Source of the DNA: JAAYGD01 sp964428195 | Lineage (GTDB): Bacteria > Bacillota_I > Bacilli_A > RF39 > UBA660 | Reading direction: 5' to 3' | Assembly: GCA_964428195.1 (NCBI GenBank) | Contig: CAYRXC010000042.1 | Span: 1-5,301 of the forward strand | Length of the DNA: 5,301 nt | Part shown: positions 1 through 5,240 of the stretch, in pieces | Layout of the letters: each line of letters starts with the position of its first letter | Numbering within the stretch: position 1 is the first letter of the stretch | Made by a program: the position numbers and the translations under genes | The notes under the pieces: model-generated | What the model saw: the letters and a program-made list of their open reading frames with translations, nothing else | What the model was told of the DNA's origin: nothing | Database searches by the model: none

Positions 1-62
1 TTAAATAAAGTATTAGATAATTTTGATTCACATTCATCAAAAAATAATAAACATTTTCTCAT
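1..62 (-). CDS. Start of a further operon gene, cut by the left edge (unknown product)
   Basis: An ATG at 60-62 opens a frame that stays open to the window edge, giving 20 complete codons that begin MRKCLLFFDECESKLSNTLF. The case for a real gene is its placement. A run of six G (67-72) directly follows the TAA of the ATP-grasp gene and sits four bases before this ATG, forming an AAGGGGGG ribosome-binding site of the same style as the aminotransferase gene's. The gap to the upstream stop codon is only ten bases, so it would be the next gene of the same operon. The ATG at 64-66 was not chosen because its frame stops after nine codons. Twenty residues are too few to assign a family. A transporter, ligase or tailoring enzyme would each fit the context, but that is a guess. 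Confidence 0.5.
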   Translation of the reverse strand, partial: MRKCLLFFDECESKLSNTLF

Positions 63-72
63 GCATCCCCCC

Positions 73-990
73 TTATATCCTTTTTTCTATTTTTTTAGCT
101 AATGTCTTAATAGTTGTATCTCTAATTTCTTCTGGAATATACTTAGTTAGTAAATCCGGTTCTGTTAATTCTACTTCCATTACTATTGGTTGTTTATTAT
201 GTTCTACCATATCAACTCTCATATATAAATAACCACTATATTCAGGTATAGATTCGATTCTTCTTGCCAATTCAAACATATCTGATGACATATCTTTTTC
301 TAATTCTGGATTTCTCTTTTCGTGAAATATTGAAGGATATCTTCTTACATTATGAGTATTTTTACCATCTATAAATATACTAGATATTTCTCCGCTATCA
401 ATTTCAGTTATAAATGGTTGGATCATTAATCCATTATTTTTTTCTTTTACTATATCACTCATTAATTCATTTAATTCATAAATTTGTTTATTATTTGGTC
501 TATTATTATCTCCCGTCAAATCAATTAAATATGTGTTATTTCCACTTCCTGATATTATTGGTTTAACTACAAATATTTTTGTTTTATCAAATTGATTCTT
601 AATTACTTCCATCACTGAATTACTAATACTATCTAATATCTCTTTTTCATATATAAATTCAGTTTTTACTGTAGGTATTCCATATCTTTGCAAGGTATTA
701 AATTGAACATCTTTTCTAATATTATTCTCAATTAACTCTGTAGAGTTAAAAATAGTAATCTGTTTTTGTTTCACGTGTTTTAACCAATTATAAAATTGCT
801 CTAATTTATCTTGATAACCCCAAATACTCCTAATAATTAAGCAATCGTATTCCAAAATATCTACATTTGAGTCTTCCCACGAAATTAAATTTGAATCTAT
901 TCCTAAAGTTAACAATTCTTTATTTAGGTACAAATCTTCTTTAATTTTATTTATCCATTTATTACAAGATACTATTCCAACTTTTTTCAT
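73..990 (-). CDS. ATP-grasp ligase, DcsG/RimK-like (cycloserine-synthetase-like family)
   Basis: This 305-residue protein is a predicted cytosolic ATP-grasp enzyme, a superfamily that activates a carboxylate as acyl-phosphate and joins it to an amine or related nucleophile. Residues 1-110 form the pre-ATP-grasp domain, with the signature I-R-S-x-W-x-Y at 53-59 (usually R-S-x-W-D-Y in DcsG-like proteins; the Asp is Gly here) and N82, N90 and K93 before G104-I-P. The ATP-binding part shows VVKP at 141-144 with K143, a glycine-rich SGSGNN loop at 147-152, QPF at 191-193, GEIS at 200-203, R258-V-D260, and the metal-binding MEVELTEPDL at 271-280 with E272, E274 and E277. Length is normal for the group. 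The start is fixed by a GAGG site (999-1002) and an ATGA overlap with the aminotransferase stop, so translation is probably coupled. DcsG itself closes O-ureido-D-serine to D-cycloserine. That reaction should not be transferred here: the family resemblance is clear, the substrate is not. A dipeptide or amide ligase is an equally good guess. Confidence 0.92.
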   Translation of the reverse strand: MKKVGIVSCNKWINKIKEDLYLNKELLTLGIDSNLISWEDSNVDILEYDCLIIRSIWGYQDKLEQFYNWLKHVKQKQITIFNSTELIENNIRKDVQFNTLQRYGIPTVKTEFIYEKEILDSISNSVMEVIKNQFDKTKIFVVKPIISGSGNNTYLIDLTGDNNRPNNKQIYELNELMSDIVKEKNNGLMIQPFITEIDSGEISSIFIDGKNTHNVRRYPSIFHEKRNPELEKDMSSDMFELARRIESIPEYSGYLYMRVDMVEHNKQPIVMEVELTEPDLLTKYIPEEIRDTTIKTLAKKIEKRI

Positions 991-2507
991 TTTAGTTTCC
1001 TCAATGTTTTATTCATTGCACCCATATGATTTATTAAGTCGTTTTTTTCTATTGCAGTTGTAACTCGTCCAATTAATTGATTGGAATTTGGAAAAGAGAT
1101 TGATTGTCCTAAAATCAATTTAATCTTTTCTGTTTCGTACATGTGTTTTAATAATTCTATTTCGTCAGTTATTTGTCTTTTATCCGAAGTTTTATTTTTT
1201 AAATCTGTGAAATTCAATAGAGCAAAAAATCCAGATTCAGGAAATGTTCCTCTTACAAAATCAACTCCAGGAATACCCTCTAAGACATCTTTTAAACTAT
1301 AATCTGAGTATAATAACTCTCTTATATTAAATTCTATTGTTTTCCTAGTGTTTGAGTCTTCTATGCTATCTAATCCATTTACTAAGGCTTTTAATAATTG
1401 CAATCTATATTTATATTCTTCAATAATTGGACTAAAGTATTTTTCATACTCTATTTGTCTTTCATCGCTAGCATTAAATGCTCCAGCCATTGCTTTAGCT
1501 TGTAATACTGGGGAAGAATCCATAGTTTGAAAAATATAATTTCTAATACCTCTTATTATAATAGGATGCGCTACTACCATTCCAGCTCTAATACTTGCCA
1601 ATCCATAGCCTTTTGATAATCCAAATAAAGAAATTGTATTATCAAAATATTTTTTGTATGTTGCCATAGGTAAAGCTAAGTTTTCCCTATCGAATGTCAA
1701 ATCTCTATAAATTAAATCATCAATTACGAATACACCATTTTTTAAACAAACATCTCCTATTTTTTCAAGAGTTTGTTTGTTATTAGAATTCATTACTTTT
1801 CCTAAAGGATTATGCGGATTTTCATTTAGAAAAGCAACGACTTTTGGAGTATAATCTAATTTCCCAGCATATTTTTGTTTTAACTTCTCATTTATTTCTT
1901 TAATCCTTAAATCTAATTTATCAGCATTTACATACCAATCATCATCTTCACTTAATGGTAGAATTTCTATATTCATATTATTTGAACGTTCTGGTACAAA
2001 TGTAAATAAACCATAGTTTGGTCCTGTCATTAATATTACATCAAATGGTCTACCAATAATCGTACAAATAATTGAAAAAGCTTGAGTAGTAGATAATGTA
2101 AATATTATATTATTTTCATCTATTTTTTCATTGCTTTCAAAGCCTTCTTTTATTAAATATTCTACTATTTCCCTTTTTGATTTATCATCACCTGCTGCCA
2201 TTGGATACTCTGACATATCATCAAAGTTGATCGACTCAATTATTCTTTTTTGAGATAACGGAAATGGTGGAGTTTTCATTGGACTTCCTCCACCTAAAGA
2301 TTTTGAAGGAATATCTCTTATTCTATCATTTAGTAATTCATATAAACCATTACCATAAACACTAAAAGCATCATATATCTTTTTTACTTCAACAGAAAAA
2401 TCGGTTCCATCCAACCTTGTTCCTAAATCAGGTAACCCCCTAATAAAACTTTCTAAGACAGGATTTTGTTCAATAACCCTTTTTAAAGAATCTGATAATT
2501 CGCTCAT
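987..2507 (-). CDS. Long PLP-dependent aminotransferase, class I/II (fold type I)
   Basis: The 506-residue protein carries all the marks of a catalytically competent fold-type-I aminotransferase. There is a cofactor-loop segment STTQAF at 139-144 and GPNYG at 162-166. NENPHNPLG at 228-236 contains the ring-contacting Asn N233. VIDDLIYRDL at 261-270 contains the Asp that pairs with the pyridine nitrogen and Y267. SKGYGLASIRAG at 298-309 contains the Schiff-base Lys K299 and phosphate-binding R307. R481 in IGRVTTAIE is the likely substrate-carboxylate Arg. PESGFFALL at 423-431 is the usual C-terminal domain entry. It is about 100 residues longer than a typical 390-430 residue member. The excess lies in an N-terminal extension (about 1-75), a helical insert near 198-220 and another near 378-415. 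The start is set by AAAGGGGG (GGGGG at 2514-2518) six bases before the ATG. It is the first large gene after promoter 2637-2665 and lies just behind the attenuator-like hairpin. Substrate is unknown; a PLP decarboxylase or oxidase relative cannot be excluded. Confidence 0.95.
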   Translation of the reverse strand: MSELSDSLKRVIEQNPVLESFIRGLPDLGTRLDGTDFSVEVKKIYDAFSVYGNGLYELLNDRIRDIPSKSLGGGSPMKTPPFPLSQKRIIESINFDDMSEYPMAAGDDKSKREIVEYLIKEGFESNEKIDENNIIFTLSTTQAFSIICTIIGRPFDVILMTGPNYGLFTFVPERSNNMNIEILPLSEDDDWYVNADKLDLRIKEINEKLKQKYAGKLDYTPKVVAFLNENPHNPLGKVMNSNNKQTLEKIGDVCLKNGVFVIDDLIYRDLTFDRENLALPMATYKKYFDNTISLFGLSKGYGLASIRAGMVVAHPIIIRGIRNYIFQTMDSSPVLQAKAMAGAFNASDERQIEYEKYFSPIIEEYKYRLQLLKALVNGLDSIEDSNTRKTIEFNIRELLYSDYSLKDVLEGIPGVDFVRGTFPESGFFALLNFTDLKNKTSDKRQITDEIELLKHMYETEKIKLILGQSISFPNSNQLIGRVTTAIEKNDLINHMGAMNKTLRKLK

Positions 2508-2524
2508 ATTTATCCCCCTTTAAT

Positions 2525-2553
2525 AAAAAAACAGTCATAAAAACAACTGTTTT
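2525..2553 (-). terminator. Hairpin with U-tract: attenuator or leaky terminator before the aminotransferase gene
   Basis: Read on the minus strand, AAAACAGT (2546-2553) and ACTGTTTT (2528-2535) form a perfect 8-bp stem around a 10-base loop, and the run of seven T extends to 2525. This is an intrinsic terminator pointing into the aminotransferase gene, which starts 18 bases further on. It lies between the promoter and the structural genes, so if active it must be read through for them to be expressed. Its first arm begins inside the stop codon (2552-2554) of the 16-codon peptide frame, so a ribosome sitting at that stop would cover the arm. The stem is short and has only two G-C pairs, so partial termination is more likely than complete termination. 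Seen in the sequence: the stem and T-tract. Inferred: regulation. Confidence 0.6.
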
Positions 2554-2602
2554 AGAAACAAAATTTATTAATCATACTAATTAAACTTATTATATTTTTC
2601 AT
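2552..2602 (-). CDS. 16-residue leader or product peptide MKNIISLISMINKFCF
   Basis: This very short frame reads ATG to TAA in 17 codons. Three things support translation: a GGGG site (2611-2614, within GTGGGG) eight bases before the ATG, a position as the first frame about 28 bases after the predicted transcription start, and a stop codon that abuts the hairpin at 2525-2553. The peptide has two Lys, no acidic residue, a Cys-Phe end, and polar residues at positions 3, 6, 9, 12 and 13 between Ile, Leu, Met and Phe, as in a short amphipathic helix. It has no cleavable signal peptide or double-glycine leader site. It could be an attenuation leader peptide for the aminotransferase operon, or itself a secreted, signalling, membrane-active or modified peptide. 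I recognise no known family. Confidence is limited by length, since small open frames are common in A+T-rich DNA. Confidence 0.5.
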   Translation of the reverse strand: MKNIISLISMINKFCF

Positions 2603-2636
2603 ACAATCAACCCCACAAAACTAGTAATCGAGATAT

Positions 2637-2665
2637 ATACTATCATTAACTAATAAAAAAATCAA
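2637..2665 (-). promoter_or_regulatory. Sigma-A-type promoter of the peptide/aminotransferase/ATP-grasp operon
   Basis: On the minus strand, TTGATT (2660-2665) and TAGTAT (2637-2642) are separated by exactly 17 bases. The -10 box is preceded by TGA (2643-2645), an extended -10 TGn motif. Four of six -35 bases and four of six -10 bases match the vegetative consensus. Transcription would begin near 2630, about 28 bases before the peptide ATG and about 120 bases before the aminotransferase ATG. This is the best promoter match I saw in the window, and it separates the left module from the right one. Confidence 0.7.
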
Positions 2666-2696
2666 CTTATATAACGTATGAAATTGAATTTTTTTT
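2655..2696. terminator. Weak A/U hairpin after the 473-residue gene, overlapping the -35 box
   Basis: Reading the minus strand, TCAATTT (2681-2687) can pair with AAGTTGA (2662-2668), including one G-U pair, around a 12-base loop. One mismatch outside that, a run of A (2689-2696) faces a run of seven T (2655-2661). The result is an almost symmetrical element with a T-tract on either strand, 26 bases beyond the stop codon at 2722. It could end transcription from the right module. It has few G-C pairs, and its distal T-tract shares bases with the -35 box and spacer of the promoter at 2637-2665. Function is therefore uncertain, but no better terminator for the upstream gene is visible. Confidence 0.35.
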
Positions 2697-2721
2697 ATTT
2701 TACTATAATCATTTATCTATT

Positions 2722-4143
2722 CTATATGTATTGAGGTCCAATTGAATTAATTTCTTCATATTTTTTATTATATTTTTCTGTATTAATAACTACAATAGGA
2801 AGATTGTATTTTTGACAAAATTCAAAGTCCCATTCACTTGGTTCATCATAACAAAGAAGTGCTTTTGGTTTTATATTTTCTATATTTTGCATTTTAATTT
2901 CAGCATATTTTTTTGAATCATTTAATATACTTTGTGGGGAATGATATTCATTTACAGTAAATGAATCAGTATTATTAGACCATGAATCATCATGATATAC
3001 ATGTCGAATATTTTCAGGATTAACTCCATTATATATGAATGTTAAAAAATGATTGGGATTCTTATAGGTCTGAATATTCTCAGTTCCGATATAAGAAAAA
3101 GAAGTTCCAGGTCTAAAAGCTATTTCTTGAGATGGTTGTTCATTAAACTTAATAACCATAGCATTAGTTCTAACAAATGCATAAAAATCCTCTCCATCTA
3201 AATAGAGTACTTCACATCCGTATATATTTTCTTTATATAAAGATGAATTGTTATCAAACTGAGTAGCACCATCAACAAGTAACTTAGAAGATATTAATCT
3301 TAGTTGTGTTTTTAAATTTAAAAATCCATTTCTATAGTCTTTTCCTTTAAATTTATCAAAGACTTGAAGCAAATCAGAATTTTTTGAATTATCTATAAGA
3401 TCGATTATATTACAATATAAATTACTTTCATCAATTAATTCTAAACATTCAGAAGGATTTCTAGATATAAATATTTTAATTGTTTCTATATCAATCTTAA
3501 TATTATGATATAGATCTCCAAATAAATATTCAACAAATAAATCATTCAATACATTGGTCTTAACATGAAAAGATAGAGCTTCCATACCTGTATCATTATT
3601 ATGTTTTTTGGTAGTTTCAACAATCCGATCTTCATAATAATCAGCATAATTATAAGGAGATACTATCCTATCAATAATTTGATTTGAATCATTGAATTCA
3701 TTATATTTATTACTAAAAACATCTTCAATATATTTTCTACGAGCTAAAATAATCTCTTCATCACTAAAAGAAAATAAATCACGATATTTTCTTATAAAAT
3801 AATGAAAACATTTACTATCAAAATTAGATACTAATAAACTAATATCTTTATCATAATTAAAATCAATTAAAATTCTTTTTCCAACCTCAGTATTACATCT
3901 ACTTATAAATTCAATTAATTTTTCTGGAATAGATATTAATTTTGAATTTAATTCCTTTGCTTCATTTATTAGATGATTAACACTTTCATAATCTAACGAT
4001 TTGAAAGATGCATAAGATAAACCAGTTTCGCTTATAAAATCATTGATAAGTTTTGTATGTTTTTTTGTTTTATCTAAACTTTCTACATTTCTTAAATATC
4101 CTATATTTTTAATATCATAATTATCATCATCAAAAAGAATCAT
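2722..4143 (-). CDS. Conserved-looking protein of unknown function, 473 aa
   Basis: I do not recognise a named family. The start is the ATG at 4141-4143, with AGGAG (4150-4154) six bases ahead; the longer frame begins with a TTG at 4224 lacking a ribosome-binding site. Residues 1 to about 290 look mainly helical, soluble and rich in Asp, Asn, Lys and Ile, with no signal peptide or membrane segment. The C-terminal region, about 305-460, changes character to a mixed alpha/beta pattern: YGCEVLYLDGEDFYAFV at 309-325, FRPGTSFSYIG at 343-353, VNPENIRHVYHDD at 374-386, and a final block with KPKALLCYDEP at 425-435 and NLPIVVINTEKY at 447-458. From memory, a similar C-terminal pattern ('kPdyIv...AkkfgiPIvvInrEkY') recurs in uncharacterised clostridial and other Bacillota proteins, but I cannot name its activity. 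The gene lies 88 bases after the glycosylase gene with no clear terminator between, so the two are probably cotranscribed. Confidence 0.85.
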   Translation of the reverse strand: MILFDDDNYDIKNIGYLRNVESLDKTKKHTKLINDFISETGLSYASFKSLDYESVNHLINEAKELNSKLISIPEKLIEFISRCNTEVGKRILIDFNYDKDISLLVSNFDSKCFHYFIRKYRDLFSFSDEEIILARRKYIEDVFSNKYNEFNDSNQIIDRIVSPYNYADYYEDRIVETTKKHNNDTGMEALSFHVKTNVLNDLFVEYLFGDLYHNIKIDIETIKIFISRNPSECLELIDESNLYCNIIDLIDNSKNSDLLQVFDKFKGKDYRNGFLNLKTQLRLISSKLLVDGATQFDNNSSLYKENIYGCEVLYLDGEDFYAFVRTNAMVIKFNEQPSQEIAFRPGTSFSYIGTENIQTYKNPNHFLTFIYNGVNPENIRHVYHDDSWSNNTDSFTVNEYHSPQSILNDSKKYAEIKMQNIENIKPKALLCYDEPSEWDFEFCQKYNLPIVVINTEKYNKKYEEINSIGPQYI

Positions 4144-4149
4144 ATATAT

Positions 4150-4154
4150 CTCCT
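4150..4154 (-). promoter_or_regulatory. Ribosome-binding site fixing the 473-residue gene's start
   Basis: AGGAG within AAAAGGAGAT sits six bases before the ATG at 4143. It decides the start against the TTG at 4224, which would add 27 residues and has no purine-rich site. With this start, 4144-4231 is an 88-base spacer in which I see no hairpin with a U-tract and no convincing promoter. Confidence 0.8.
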
Positions 4155-4231
4155 TTTCCACTCTATCTAAATACAATCTTTCTTTATTTATTAACAGCAC
4201 ATTAATTTTTATTATGCCGATCAATTATTAT

Positions 4232-5161
4232 TCATTTTTTTGTTAATAGTTTTAAAAAGATATCTTCATTTCCATTATAACTTAAAGGTGATATTGGTGA
4301 TGGATGATATATAGGTATTACAGCATACTCTACACCCGTTATTTTGATTTTATACTCATTACCTACAACATCAGCAAATTTTTTATAGTTAATATCGTTA
4401 AGAACACTCTTTGTTGCAACATCACCAAGAGTAAGTATTAATTTTGGATTTAGTATTTCTATTTGTTTCAACAAGTAAGGATAACAATTACTTTTACAGT
4501 AGTTTAAATCAGATCTTTTAGGTGAAAAACATTTTACTGCCTCTACAAATGTAATATCTTCTAGATTATAATTTATTAAGTTAAGTAAATTAGTCATTAT
4601 TTTACCTGAACCAGTAATATTACCATCTTCTTTATACCAGCATTTTCCACTTTTTCTCCATCCATTATTTGCAGGAGCTTCACCAATTACTAATATATCA
4701 CCCTTTTTACCATATGAAATTGTAGTATTATGATTGAATTTCTCAACTATATTTATACACTTATCACAACTCAATACTTGACTATCTATTTCATCTAGCT
4801 GTTTTAAATAATTATCGAATCTATTACTAAAGATATTATATTTATTAACAAAGTCTGCATTATTGATAATTTCATCTTTTGTTATTATAATTTCATTTTC
4901 ATAAACTTCATTGTTTTTAAATTGATCTTTTGTAATATCAAAAATTTTACCATTCAAAGAATTAAAGTAATGGATTATATTTGAATTTTTTATATTTACT
5001 CTTTTTATTTCACCACCATAAAATTCAAAAAATTTTAATGCTACAATTGCACTATGACCTAAAGTTGGATTATTTCCATTCCATTCACTTTGCAAATCTG
5101 TATAACATGTATCTCTATTATAAGTTTTATTTAATCCATATAAAAATTTATTAAAATCCAT
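4232..5161 (-). CDS. YunG-like domain fused to family-4-like uracil-DNA glycosylase
   Basis: The 309-residue protein has two parts. Residues about 20-85 resemble the YunG family: W27, NPTLGHSAIVAL at 31-42, FYGGEI at 47-52, HYFN at 64-67 and FDITKDQF at 74-81. Residues about 125-309 are a uracil-DNA glycosylase-superfamily domain: C132-x2-C135, the motif-I segment VIGEAPA at 158-164, VKCFSP at 209-214 with C211, CYPYLLKQI at 226-234, LILTLGDVAT at 241-250, and the motif-II HPSP at 286-289. The cysteines C132, C135, C211 and C226 match the spacing of the four that hold a 4Fe-4S cluster in family-4 enzymes, which remove uracil from DNA. The start is the ATG at 5159-5161 behind AGGAG (5167-5171), not the upstream ATG at 5194. 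The second domain's family is clear. Whether it acts on uracil, another modified base, or only binds DNA is open. In YunG relatives I recall GQC or GHC where this protein has GHS (S37). Confidence 0.9.
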   Translation of the reverse strand: MDFNKFLYGLNKTYNRDTCYTDLQSEWNGNNPTLGHSAIVALKFFEFYGGEIKRVNIKNSNIIHYFNSLNGKIFDITKDQFKNNEVYENEIIITKDEIINNADFVNKYNIFSNRFDNYLKQLDEIDSQVLSCDKCINIVEKFNHNTTISYGKKGDILVIGEAPANNGWRKSGKCWYKEDGNITGSGKIMTNLLNLINYNLEDITFVEAVKCFSPKRSDLNYCKSNCYPYLLKQIEILNPKLILTLGDVATKSVLNDINYKKFADVVGNEYKIKITGVEYAVIPIYHPSPISPLSYNGNEDIFLKLLTKK

Positions 5162-5166
5162 ATTAT

Positions 5167-5171
5167 CTCCT
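5167..5171 (-). promoter_or_regulatory. Ribosome-binding site fixing the glycosylase gene's start
   Basis: AGGAG in ATAGGAGATAAT lies five bases before the ATG at 5161. The alternative ATG at 5194 adds 11 hydrophobic residues, has no comparable site, and would place the AGGAG inside the coding region. Confidence 0.8.
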
Positions 5172-5180
5172 ATATAAAGT

Positions 5181-5209
5181 ATAACACTAATCATAGTGAA
5201 TTAAATCAA
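5181..5209 (-). promoter_or_regulatory. Possible promoter of the glycosylase gene
   Basis: The 46 bases between the terminator hairpin's end and the ATG should hold a promoter if the glycosylase gene is transcribed independently. The best spacing is TTGATT (5204-5209), 17 bases, then TGTTAT (5181-5186), which lacks the usual A at the second -10 position. Alternatives are TATGAT (5190-5195) or TATACT (5178-5183), each without a properly spaced -35 box. The assignment is weak. The gene may instead depend on read-through of the upstream terminator. Confidence 0.3.
5185..5198. repeat. Small inverted repeat, possible operator
   Basis: CACTA and TAGTG form a perfect 5-bp inverted repeat around four bases, inside the likely promoter of the glycosylase gene and overlapping the proposed -10 and spacer. 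A dyad here could bind a repressor. It is short enough to arise by chance, and no regulator gene is visible in the window. Confidence 0.3.
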
Positions 5210-5240
5210 AAAAAATGTAACAACTTAGTTATCACATTTT
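5208..5240 (-). terminator. Strong intrinsic terminator of an upstream gene outside the window
   Basis: On the minus strand, AAAATGTGATAAC (5228-5240) pairs along all 13 bases, with two G-U pairs, with GTTGTTACATTTT (5212-5224). The loop is three bases, and a run of eight T ends at 5208. It is the most convincing terminator in the window. It probably ends a minus-strand gene whose tail lies between 5301 and about 5269. One frame there stays open from the edge to a TGA at 5269-5271, but the piece is too short to identify. Since it lies only 46 bases before the glycosylase ATG, it could also attenuate read-through into that gene. Confidence 0.8.

Noticed and set aside
35..66. ATG at 64-66 as start of the left-edge gene
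   Set aside because: Its frame reaches TGA after nine codons, while the ATG at 60-62 stays open to the edge.
23..232. Plus-strand 69-codon open frame with hydrophobic residues
   Set aside because: It lies opposite the ATP-grasp gene's C-terminal coding region and the next gene's start, with no ribosome-binding site. The minus-strand frames have clear family motifs.
73..990. Naming the ATP-grasp gene dcsG and inferring D-cycloserine synthesis
   Set aside because: Only family-level motifs are shared. None of the other cycloserine pathway genes is seen here, and DcsG-like proteins are widespread.
1081..1530. Plus-strand open frames at 1081-1302 and 1348-1530
   Set aside because: Both are antisense to the conserved aminotransferase C-terminal half and have no supporting start signals; they are shadows of that gene.
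987..2507. Aspartate 4-decarboxylase (a similarly long PLP enzyme) as the specific function
   Set aside because: Length alone suggests it. The motif spacing and the NENPHNPLG segment read as a general class I/II aminotransferase, and I see no residue diagnostic of decarboxylation.
4144..4224. Longer version of the 473-residue protein starting at TTG 4224
   Set aside because: No ribosome-binding site precedes the TTG, whereas AGGAG at 4150-4154 is ideally spaced for the ATG at 4143.
4232..5161. Assignment to a specific phage-defence glycosylase such as Brig1
   Set aside because: I cannot establish orthology by reading. The visible motifs indicate a family-4-like uracil-DNA glycosylase fold and nothing more specific.
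5162..5194. Glycosylase start at ATG 5194, adding 11 hydrophobic residues
   Set aside because: The AGGAG at 5167-5171 serves the ATG at 5161, and the upstream ATG lies inside the probable promoter and dyad. It is too short and lacks the charge pattern for a signal peptide.
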